Source: Bacteroides acidifaciens
GTDB taxonomy: Bacteria > Bacteroidota > Bacteroidia > Bacteroidales > Bacteroidaceae
DNA: 64,000 bases
Assembly (NCBI RefSeq): GCF_903181435.1
Contig: NZ_CAEUHO010000001.1
Location: 310,001-374,000, forward strand
Direction: 5' to 3'
Part shown: one piece after another, positions 57,608-64,000 of the stretch
Layout: each line of letters begins with the position of its first letter
How positions within the stretch are numbered: position 1 is the stretch's first letter
Translations under genes and position numbers: made by a program
Notes under the pieces: model-generated
Seen by the model: only the letters and a program-made list of their open reading frames with translations
What the model was told of the DNA's origin: nothing
Database searches by the model: none

Positions 57608-59626
57608 TTATATTTTCTTGAGTACTAATATCTCGTTGTTTTTCTCGGCAATCAGTTCCCAGAAGGATTTCACCAACTTGTATTCGCTGGTGGGATAAAT
57701 CAGTTTGTTGGAACTGAACGAGTAGGTGATGATAAGCTGGTTGCCGTTCTGATGTACGAGGTAGCGGCAGAATCCCTGTTTGTCTTCCGTAAACGCATTC
57801 AAGGGAGCCGGCAGCTCGTCGACGGTATATCCTTCGGGGATGGTGAGGTTGGTCACTTGAATGATTTGTTCGGCATAAGGCATTTCCAGCGGCAGTTGGC
57901 GTTCGGCCTGGGTGAACGGGCATTTGCTGACATGCAGGAAAACCATCGGGTTGATGTAAATCAGATTGTCGTTCACGTTCGCTTGTTTTTCAAATTCGAG
58001 TCTCTCCTTTACGATGGAAGAGAAAGCGTTCACGTCTGTGGTTGAGAATGTTTTCACTTTGATGTTTTCTTCCGTTTCCAGTTTGCTGATAAACTCCGCG
58101 CTGTCCTTGGCAGCGTGATAGTTTCTGCGGAAGTTGGCGGCGTGCTGTCCGGTGTATCCGGTCTGGCGGGTTCCTGTTATCCGTCCGTCGGGATGAATCT
58201 GCGCATTGACGGACGAGCGGATTTGGTTCTTGCCGAGTTGGCTGAGGTCTATCCAGTTGCCCCCGTCCGCTTTGCTGAGGAGACGGGCGCGGTCTACCAT
58301 CAGTACAGGTGGCAGCGTGTTCATATATCCGTTGGTGACGGAGCCGTCGAGGAATACGAAAGTGCTGTCCGTGTCCGCTATGCCGACTACGAACGTGTTC
58401 AGTTTCTGGATGGAAGGGTGCGAGAGTGGAAGAATCCCCAACGTCTTGCGGCTCATCACGGCCGGATAGCAGGGAATCTGCGCGTCACGCAGCATGCTCA
58501 TGAGTACGAAGTTGATGTCCGCGTTGCTGCCGGTTCCGTTCTTTATCGCTTTTCTCACTTCGCTGCCGTAAAGTCCGTATTGACCGTTCCATGACATTTT
58601 CTTTTTGAGGAAGGTGTAGATGGCGGCAATCTTGTCCTGCCTGTCGGTCAGTTTGTCGAGCGCCAGTGCAGCCATTTCGTCGCGGTAGGGATTACGCATT
58701 TTGAGCAGGGAGCCGAAGTCCTCGTCTTCGAGCAGCATCTTGTCGATAGTCTCCCAGGTGTTGGTGAACGATTTGTAGAGTGAGCCGGGGAAGTTGATTC
58801 CACGCAGTTCGAAGCCGACACCGCTCATGTAATCGTCCGCGCACCATACGTATTTGTCGGGGCGGAGGGCAGGCAGTTGCTTGCCGGTAAAACTTAGGTG
58901 GCGTCCGCTGCAGAGGAGCTGTTCCACTTGGCCGTTTTGGTAGTGGAGCGTGTAGGAGAGGCTTTCCGACTGGTCTTTCATGTTCAGTGAATGTGTGCCT
59001 CTCATGTCGAGGTTGAACAGGAAATATTCGGGGATGGTGATGTCATATTGCGTGTGGATGACGGGGATGCTTTTCTGCGCTTCCCAGTGGTTGATGCTGT
59101 AATAGAAGTCGGAGTTGAGCTGGTATTTGTACTCGAATACGGTTCCCTCACGGACGGCGGGGATGGAGAACTTTATCTGCATATAGTTCTTGTTGAGCCT
59201 TTCTTCGAAGACGAGGTCGCGCTTCATCTTGGTGCGTACTATCTTGCCGTCTTCGAGGTTGTAGGCGGAAGCGTCGAGCTGGGTGATGTTTTCTTTCATG
59301 ATGCCGCCTGCTTTTTCTTTCGAATAATAAGGTATGATGATGTCCGCATAGGATGTGCCTTCGGATTTCAGTACCTTTATTTTTATCTCGTAGGTGTATA
59401 CGAGCCGGAAGTCATTGTGCAGCAGGTCGTAGCGGGCGTTGTTTTTGGCGTACAGTACGACGGCGGTTGCGGCGGTGTCCGGTGCGTAGGTGGTCATCTT
59501 CAGCTCTTCCATGGTGGGTTTGCCGTATTTCATACTGGGGTTGATGACATCTGTGGCTGTTTGCTGCGAGTAAACGGGCGACAGGAATTGGAATAGTAAT
59601 GCGCAGAGAATGAATAGTTTTCCCAT
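57608..59626 (-). CDS. DUF3857/transglutaminase-like protein lacking the catalytic triad
   Basis: 672 residues with a signal peptide (1-20). The same domain order as its neighbour, but the transglutaminase site reads GTGSNADINF (Asn for Cys), KLNTFVVG (no His) and VFLDGS. With Cys and His both lost, it cannot act as a normal transglutaminase or peptidase and may bind substrate or regulate its paralogue 63 bases downstream. The promoter TATCTTTG is at 59655-59662 on this strand, overlapping the terminator of ddh. Confidence 0.88.
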   Translation of the reverse strand: MGKLFILCALLFQFLSPVYSQQTATDVINPSMKYGKPTMEELKMTTYAPDTAATAVVLYAKNNARYDLLHNDFRLVYTYEIKIKVLKSEGTSYADIIIPYYSKEKAGGIMKENITQLDASAYNLEDGKIVRTKMKRDLVFEERLNKNYMQIKFSIPAVREGTVFEYKYQLNSDFYYSINHWEAQKSIPVIHTQYDITIPEYFLFNLDMRGTHSLNMKDQSESLSYTLHYQNGQVEQLLCSGRHLSFTGKQLPALRPDKYVWCADDYMSGVGFELRGINFPGSLYKSFTNTWETIDKMLLEDEDFGSLLKMRNPYRDEMAALALDKLTDRQDKIAAIYTFLKKKMSWNGQYGLYGSEVRKAIKNGTGSNADINFVLMSMLRDAQIPCYPAVMSRKTLGILPLSHPSIQKLNTFVVGIADTDSTFVFLDGSVTNGYMNTLPPVLMVDRARLLSKADGGNWIDLSQLGKNQIRSSVNAQIHPDGRITGTRQTGYTGQHAANFRRNYHAAKDSAEFISKLETEENIKVKTFSTTDVNAFSSIVKERLEFEKQANVNDNLIYINPMVFLHVSKCPFTQAERQLPLEMPYAEQIIQVTNLTIPEGYTVDELPAPLNAFTEDKQGFCRYLVHQNGNQLIITYSFSSNKLIYPTSEYKLVKSFWELIAEKNNEILVLKKI

Positions 59627-59654
59627 TGTTAGTGTTTTTTTAGTACTATTCCCG

Positions 59655-59662
59655 CAAAGATA
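59655..59662 (-). promoter_or_regulatory. -7 element of the DUF3857 pair
   Basis: TATCTTTG on the minus strand, about 30 bases before the 672-residue gene. Its upstream end joins the A/T tract of the ddh terminator, so promoter and terminator share bases. Confidence 0.6.
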
Positions 59663-59704
59663 AAAAAAATAGAGAAAGGTGGTACTCCTTTCTCTATTTT
59701 TTTA
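59662..59704 (-). terminator. Bidirectional terminator after ddh
   Basis: AAAAATAGAGAAAGG (ending 59679) pairs with CCTTTCTCTATTTTT (59687-59701) as a 15-bp stem around a 7-base loop, with T-runs on both strands. It ends the minus-strand ddh message. Confidence 0.92.
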
Positions 59705-59723
59705 TTTATCGTATGGAAAAATA

Positions 59724-60623
59724 TTATACTAAGTGTCCAATCCACTCTTCACGGTCGCCCGGAAGAAGGTCGATGACGGGAACTTCCACCATAGTGTAGC
59801 ATCCCGGCTGTTGTTTCATCGAAGCGCGTGCCACGCATACCAATACCTGTGCGGTCAGTGCGGGGTTGTTGATGCGCATATTAAATTCGAACAACTGGTT
59901 CTGCGTTTTTCCCGATACGCCTTTGCGAGTGAGATTTACACCGTGTCCCATGTCGAGCAGCGCGTCTACGCTCGGGACGAGTTTCACGTGCGTCTCGTCG
60001 TTCGCGAAGTAAGGGTCTGCCTTGATGGCGGCGGCCACTTCTTCAAACTTGTATCCGTCTTTCAGTTCGATGTACACCATACGGCGGTGGATTCCCGTAC
60101 CGGTGGGGATGGTCATGGAAAGGGCGGCTTTCACTCCGTCGATGGCTTTCACGGCTACGGTGTGTCCCATGCTCATGCCCGGGCCGAAGTTGGTGTAGGT
60201 GATACCTTTCGGGGCAATCGCTTCGAGCATCGTACGCACGATGGAGTCACTTCCCGGGTCCCAGCCTGCGGAGATGATGGATACGGCTTTGTGTTCTTTG
60301 GCGGTTGCGTCCAGTGTGCGGCGCAGGTCGACGATGCCGGTGTGAATATCGAAACTGTCTACGGTATTGATGCCCATAGCCAGATATTCTTTTGCATATT
60401 TCTCAACGCTGCGGGTGGGCGTGCAAAGGATTGCCACGTCTACGCCTTCCAGCTCTTTAATGTCCTTTACTACTGCGTAGTTTGCCAGTTCTTCCGGTTT
60501 GTTCTCTGCTCCTGCACGACGAACTACCCCGGCTATTTCGAAATCAGGCGCTGCTTGTAGCGCTTCAAGTACGTAGTGTCCAATGTTGCCATAACCGACG
60601 ATGGCGGCTCTTACTTTTTTCAT
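59724..60623 (-). CDS. ddh: meso-Diaminopimelate dehydrogenase
   Basis: 299 residues. The NADP-binding motif [13 protein letters not shown] is at 10-22, with SFDIH and SAGWDPG typical of Ddh. It makes meso-DAP from tetrahydrodipicolinate in one step with ammonia, bypassing the longer DapD/DapF routes, for lysine and peptidoglycan. It belongs to the short type found in Bacteroides. A TACTTTTG motif at 60667-60674 on this strand is the likely promoter. Confidence 0.95.
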   Translation of the reverse strand: MKKVRAAIVGYGNIGHYVLEALQAAPDFEIAGVVRRAGAENKPEELANYAVVKDIKELEGVDVAILCTPTRSVEKYAKEYLAMGINTVDSFDIHTGIVDLRRTLDATAKEHKAVSIISAGWDPGSDSIVRTMLEAIAPKGITYTNFGPGMSMGHTVAVKAIDGVKAALSMTIPTGTGIHRRMVYIELKDGYKFEEVAAAIKADPYFANDETHVKLVPSVDALLDMGHGVNLTRKGVSGKTQNQLFEFNMRINNPALTAQVLVCVARASMKQQPGCYTMVEVPVIDLLPGDREEWIGHLV

Positions 60624-60840
60624 TCTTTTATTGGTTTTATATGAACATTTTTCTTTATTTCTGCTGCAAAAGTAAACAAATTATTAGGAAGGATTGTTTG
60701 TGGGCGGCATTATTTTTATTTTTTTTTAGATTCGCTACGGTTTGCATGGGATACGACTCGTGTATGCGTCAGATTTTAACTGCCGGGCTCTTAAAACGAA
60801 TAATCTGTAGAAAACGGGATAATCTGTGGCGGGAAAGTTT

Positions 60841-60848
60841 TATCTTTG
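60841..60848 (+). promoter_or_regulatory. -7 element very close to the ruvA start
   Basis: TATCTTTG ends only 8 bases before the ruvA ATG at 60857. If used, the transcript would have an almost absent leader. Confidence 0.5.
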
Positions 60849-60856
60849 TTCCCATT

Positions 60857-61465
60857 ATGATAGAATATATTAGAGGCGAGCTTGCCGAACTCAGTCCGGC
60901 AACCGCGGTAATCGACTGTAACGGGGTGGGGTATGCCGCCAATATATCCTTGAATACCTATTCGGCTATTCAGGGAAAGAAAACTTGTAAGTTGTATATT
61001 TATGAGGCGATTCGTGAGGACGCGTATGTGTTGTATGGCTTTGCCGAGAAGCAGGAGCGGGAGATTTTCCTGTTGCTGATTTCTGTTTCGGGCATCGGCG
61101 GGAATACGGCACGCATGATTCTTTCCGCCCTTTCGCCTGCCGAACTGGTGAATGTAATCAGTACCGAGAACGCGAATATGCTGAAAACGGTGAAAGGTAT
61201 CGGTCTGAAGACTGCGCAGCGTGTGATTGTCGACCTGAAGGACAAGATTAAGACGATGGGAATGTCTGCTGCGGGCGGTGTTGCCGGTGCGGGTGGCATG
61301 TTGCTGCAAGCTGCCAACGCGGAGGTGCAGGAAGAGGCTGTGGCTGCGTTGACGATGCTCGGTTTTGCCGCTGCGCCTTCGCAGAAGGTGGTGTTGGCTA
61401 TCATGAAGGAAGAGCCGGATGCTCCGGTGGAAAAGGTTATTAAACTGGCTTTGAAACGATTGTAA
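60857..61465 (+). CDS. ruvA: Holliday junction DNA helicase subunit RuvA
   Basis: 202 residues from the Met of [12 protein letters not shown]; the frame is open upstream, but only this start fits the family. The OB fold (1-65), two helix-hairpin-helix motifs ([11 protein letters not shown] and [14 protein letters not shown]) and a C-terminal domain (about 150-202) that binds RuvB are all present. It holds the Holliday junction for branch migration. RuvB is not next to it, unlike in many bacteria. Confidence 0.96.
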   Translation: MIEYIRGELAELSPATAVIDCNGVGYAANISLNTYSAIQGKKTCKLYIYEAIREDAYVLYGFAEKQEREIFLLLISVSGIGGNTARMILSALSPAELVNVISTENANMLKTVKGIGLKTAQRVIVDLKDKIKTMGMSAAGGVAGAGGMLLQAANAEVQEEAVAALTMLGFAAAPSQKVVLAIMKEEPDAPVEKVIKLALKRL

Positions 61466-61485
61466 CGATTAAAACGACTGTAACG

Positions 61486-62478
61486 ATGAAGGAACAGAAG
61501 ATTTATATGCGGGCATGGACTGAGGTGCATGGTCGTGCGAAGGTGACGGCTACGGATGAGTGGTATCTTAATTTGGCTAACGAACTGTTGCCGTTGGTGG
61601 CGAACTCTTATATGTATCAAGGCAGGGAAATGGTGGAAGACCAGCGACGGGTGGCTTTGTCGTGTGCCCTGTACCTGGAAGATTGCGTGGCGGACGCGGG
61701 AAACTGGCGGGAGTTCATTCATTGGCATAAGGAGAATTACGGTCGTTACCTGCCGTTCTATCCATTGTCTGAGGACTACTTGCCGGATGAAATCAACCGT
61801 GAGGACATCGCTTTCTTGCTGTGGGCTATCAATTCGCCGGTCGGTGATGATTTCGACTGGGTGGAGAATCCGATGGACAAGGATTTGCTGGAGTTTGCGG
61901 GGGTGCTTTACGAGCGTTTGGATGCTGTTTTCGAATCGGCTCCTATCAGCGAACATCTTGCTCCGGGCTGGATGATGGAGACGGAGTTGATGCGGAAGAA
62001 ACGTGAGCCTCTGCCGGTGGCTTTGCCGGGAGAGAAGATGCCGACGAATGTGGAACGTTTCTTGGAGGCAAGTAATGGAGAGCCGCTCATGTTCTTTGGT
62101 TCATACAATGCGCTGAAATTCTTCTTTGTAAATTCGTTGAAGTGGGAAGATGAGGAAGATGCTTTGTTGCCGGATTTGGCGGAGTTCGATAATTTCGTTG
62201 TTTACGGCAATCCGAAAGGATTGTTGATAGGCCCTGATGTTGCCGAATTCTTTGCTGACGGGAATAATCCGTTTTATAGTGTCGAAGAGGCTGAGGAAGG
62301 GGCGTATGAAATGTTCTGTGAAGAAGGGCTGTGTCCGTTCGACTTGCTGAAGTATGGAATGGAACACAATCTGTTGCCGGACGCACAGTTCCCGTTCGAG
62401 AACGGAAAGGCGCTGTTGCAGGAAAATTGGGATTTTGTGGCTCGCTGGTTCTTGGGTGAGTTTTATGAAGGAGAATAA
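61486..62478 (+). CDS. DUF3843-like protein, 330 aa
   Basis: A soluble acidic protein (Asp/Glu/Trp-rich) beginning RAWTEVHGRAKVTATDEWY. The pattern with WREFIHWHKENYGRYLPFYP and FLLWAINSP looks like DUF3843, a Bacteroidales-specific family, from memory. No signal, membrane segment or catalytic motif is seen. It starts 20 bases after ruvA and is followed by a 45-residue basic protein 10 bases later, so the three may be co-transcribed. Function unknown. Confidence 0.82.
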   Translation: MKEQKIYMRAWTEVHGRAKVTATDEWYLNLANELLPLVANSYMYQGREMVEDQRRVALSCALYLEDCVADAGNWREFIHWHKENYGRYLPFYPLSEDYLPDEINREDIAFLLWAINSPVGDDFDWVENPMDKDLLEFAGVLYERLDAVFESAPISEHLAPGWMMETELMRKKREPLPVALPGEKMPTNVERFLEASNGEPLMFFGSYNALKFFFVNSLKWEDEEDALLPDLAEFDNFVVYGNPKGLLIGPDVAEFFADGNNPFYSVEEAEEGAYEMFCEEGLCPFDLLKYGMEHNLLPDAQFPFENGKALLQENWDFVARWFLGEFYEGE

Positions 62479-62488
62479 GGAGTAAGCT

Positions 62489-62626
62489 ATGCCGATAAAA
62501 AAAAGTAATAATCCTTTTGCCGGAAAGGCAAAGTCAGGAGCCGGGAAAAAGAAGAGTTCCGGAAAACGGGTGGGTAAGTCGAAGCCGGAAAAGGCTAATA
62601 ATCAGTTGAATAGAAGGGTGAAGTAA
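62489..62626 (+). CDS. Very basic small protein, 45 aa
   Basis: From ATG at 62489 the frame reads PIKKSNNPFAGKAKSG, followed by a Lys/Ser/Gly-rich segment ending NNQLNRRVK and TAA. About a third of residues are Lys or Arg. Small, very basic proteins of this kind bind nucleic acid or the ribosome. It starts 10 bases after the DUF3843-like gene, in line with an operon; a GGAG sequence lies 9-12 bases before the start. No family name is known to me. Confidence 0.55.
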   Translation: MPIKKSNNPFAGKAKSGAGKKKSSGKRVGKSKPEKANNQLNRRVK

Positions 62627-62667
62627 GGTCAGGCTGCTATAAGGGTGTTCCGCATGGCTCGGGACTG

Positions 62668-62739
62668 ACTAAAAAGTCGATAGTATCTAAAATTCTCCTT
62701 CCCGAAGGAGGAGAGTGGATATACTACCGACTTTTTAGT
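62668..62739. terminator. Large bidirectional terminator-like hairpin
   Basis: ACTAAAAAGTCG (62668-62679) pairs with CGACTTTTTAGT (62728-62739), enclosing ATAGTAT/ATACTAC and an inner CTCCTTC/GAAGGAG hairpin. T-runs exist on both strands. It separates the ruvA operon from the convergent lipoprotein gene. Confidence 0.8.
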
Positions 62740-62744
62740 TACCC

Positions 62745-62785
62745 CAATGGAGTTACTCAGACTATAATGGAGTTACTCAAACTTA
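62745..62785. repeat. 20-bp direct repeat, two copies
   Basis: AATGGAGTTACTCA at 62746-62759 and 62766-62779, period 20 bases, flanked by similar bases. It stands between the large hairpin and the lipoprotein stop. Function unknown. Confidence 0.75.
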
Positions 62786-62853
62786 TATTAAATTTGCATT
62801 ACATTATAATCCATACTTTATATTGTTTCTAGTTGTACTCTTAATTAGGTATG

Positions 62854-63693
62854 TTAGTCGGCAACCTCTTCCTGCGCTTTCCGTTCTTTTTTCTTATTGA
62901 TAAACTCGATTTTCAGATTGGCTTCTTCTTGTTCTTTCTTAATCTGCTGCATGGTGGAAAGAATTTGTGCCAACTCGTAGACAGATGCCGCAGCCTGGCG
63001 GTCGGTCGGACTCATGGTTGTCTTGTAGGCACGGTCGCCGAGGTATTCTACGCGTAGATTCTTGTCTTTGTTGAGGTTGATAAATCCGATAACGTTTCCG
63101 TCCTCTCCCAGTTTGTAGTCCGCTTTCTCTATCTTTTCATTCATGTCGGTCGTTTCATAGCTGTCTTTGGAAGCCGGAGTTTCGGCAAAGCTGCCGTCGG
63201 GGGCAATCACTTTGACACCTACATGATGGATATTGCCTGCACCGCAATAGATGGAAGTCATGCTCATGTTGCCCTGTTCGTCCACCTGGAAGCGGAGAAA
63301 GGAGCGGTGCATGTTCTTTTCTATGGTTTGTGCAGGGTGGAGATAATTGCCTACCTGCTGGTATTCGGCGTCCTTTTCGAGGATGAATTTGTCTTTGATG
63401 GCGTTGAACGCTTCGGTCTTCGCCTGGAAGGCGCTGTCGAGGTAAGCGAGTGTCTTCTGCTGTGCCTTTGTCTCTACATCGAGCATCAGTGCCTGTCCCG
63501 CTTTGCGTGCTTCGAAGGCTTTGGGGTAGAGGATTTTGATACTGTCGATTTGCGACTTGGCTTCTTCGTAGTCGCCACGTTCGTAGGCAGCCTTGGCAAC
63601 CGCCAGTTTTTCATTGGCTTTTTTCTCAAGTCCGTTGCCGCAGGCAGCCAGTGCCAGCGTGCCGCAAAAGAGGATAATCAGTTTTTTCATCAC
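62854..63693 (-). CDS. Lipoprotein of unknown function, 279 aa
   Basis: A signal peptide ends in a lipobox (ALAAC, Cys 18). Residues 25-110 are helical with a TPR-like pattern (AKAAYERGDYEEAKSQIDSIKILYP). The middle is beta-rich (FLRFQVDEQGNMSMTSIYCG), and the C-terminal 45 residues are a charged helix (KKEQEEANLKIEFINKKKERK). It is probably anchored in the outer membrane facing the periplasm. No named domain beyond the TPR-like part is clear. Confidence 0.85.
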   Translation of the reverse strand: MMKKLIILFCGTLALAACGNGLEKKANEKLAVAKAAYERGDYEEAKSQIDSIKILYPKAFEARKAGQALMLDVETKAQQKTLAYLDSAFQAKTEAFNAIKDKFILEKDAEYQQVGNYLHPAQTIEKNMHRSFLRFQVDEQGNMSMTSIYCGAGNIHHVGVKVIAPDGSFAETPASKDSYETTDMNEKIEKADYKLGEDGNVIGFINLNKDKNLRVEYLGDRAYKTTMSPTDRQAAASVYELAQILSTMQQIKKEQEEANLKIEFINKKKERKAQEEVAD

Positions 63694-63806
63694 AAGTCTT
63701 ATTTACTATTTTATTGTTTACGGTTTACTGTTCAAGACAGACAGGCTGTTTCTGATTCATTGTTCACTTATTAACGGCAAAAGTACAAATATATCCCTTA
63801 TTTTTG

Positions 63807-63814
63807 TAATTTTG
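63807..63814 (+). promoter_or_regulatory. -7 element of the CCA-adding enzyme gene
   Basis: TAATTTTG on the plus strand, 27 bases before the ATG at 63842. A separate TTTG -33 box is not clear. Confidence 0.55.
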
Positions 63815-63841
63815 CACCCTCAAAACGTATAACTAAAAGGA

Positions 63842-64000
63842 ATGATAGAGTTGACTCAAGAGGAATTGAAGCAGCAATTCAGCGAACCCATCTTCAGACA
63901 GATAGCCGAAACGGCGGATGCGCTCGGTTTGGAGTGCTATGTGGTAGGCGGTTATGTTCGCGATATTTTTCTGCAACGTCCCTCTAAAGATATAGATGTA
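63842..64000 (+). CDS. CCA tRNA nucleotidyltransferase, N-terminal part (cut by window end)
   Basis: 53 residues are visible. They contain the nucleotidyltransferase motif YVVGGYVRDIFLQRPSKDIDV, with GG, RD and the first metal-binding Asp pair. The enzyme adds or repairs the CCA end of tRNAs. In this genus the same fold joins an HD domain, which lies beyond the window. Poly(A) polymerase is a less likely alternative. Confidence 0.85.
   Translation, partial: MIELTQEELKQQFSEPIFRQIAETADALGLECYVVGGYVRDIFLQRPSKDIDV

Noticed and set aside
1..64000. Insertion sequences, integrases and rRNA operons
   Set aside because: No transposase, integrase or rRNA sequence is visible; the accessory regions show only remnants.

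Overview
The window reads as chromosome of a gut Bacteroides (Bacteroidales). The grounds are the Bacteroides -7 promoter motif TAnnTTTG before many genes, few Shine-Dalgarno sites, family content typical of the genus (smalltalk protein, DUF4248, BT4734/DUF3987 protein, DUF4290, M64 peptidase, an ExbB-ExbD-ExbD operon, class III RNR, meso-DAP dehydrogenase) and AT-rich spacers. I cannot name the species from sequence alone.

Layout. 0-4.5 kb: end of a polyprenyl synthetase, a TatD nuclease, tRNA-Ser(GGA) and the ExbB/ExbD proton-channel operon, closed by a strong terminator. 4.5-11.5 kb: acetyltransferase, M64 peptidase, Lrp regulator, the folA-thyA pair, a phospholipase D-like protein and an ECF sigma-factor operon. 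11.6-19.2 kb: an rRNA methyltransferase and a three-part heavy-metal RND pump with a histidine-rich adaptor and a histidine-rich small protein upstream. 19.2-26.8 kb: a decayed small gene, an ABC-F ATPase, an orphan receiver-domain protein, a phosphate transporter with a PhoU-like tail and polyphosphate kinase, with a Pho-box-like repeat between the last two. 26.8-30.5 kb: phosphoesterase, rfbA-rfbB and menA. 30.5-34.5 kb is an AT-rich accessory patch: small secreted proteins, two long imperfect palindromes and an orphan C-terminal piece of an Rpn-type nuclease. 34.5-44.9 kb: an AAA/DUF4143 ATPase behind an array of short repeats, then housekeeping genes nadD, gmk and yicC on the minus strand and tsaB-DUF4290-murA-rimM-M23-dxr-rseP on the plus strand. 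45-48.4 kb: nrdDG under a cobalamin riboswitch. 49.5-55.3 kb is a second accessory region: a HU-amidase-smalltalk-small-peptide operon, DUF4248, a large DUF3987 protein and the remains of an acetyltransferase gene pair. 55.4-64 kb: a probable small RNA, two DUF3857/transglutaminase-like proteins (one lacking the catalytic triad), ddh, ruvA, DUF3843-like and lipoprotein genes, and the start of a CCA-adding enzyme.

How it fits together. The plus-strand block 38-45 kb supplies cell-wall and isoprenoid precursors (MurA, Dxr), ribosome maturation (RimM) and envelope proteolysis (RseP, M23). Its MurA carries Asp instead of the fosfomycin-target Cys. Pit, Ppk and the Pho-box-like repeat look like one phosphate-storage module. 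The most interesting accessory unit is the minus-strand operon 51447-49505. It combines a signal-less amidase, a 33-residue hydrophobic peptide with an exceptional Shine-Dalgarno site, and three overlapping small secreted or membrane peptides, so its organisation resembles a lysis or export cassette. That function is inference.
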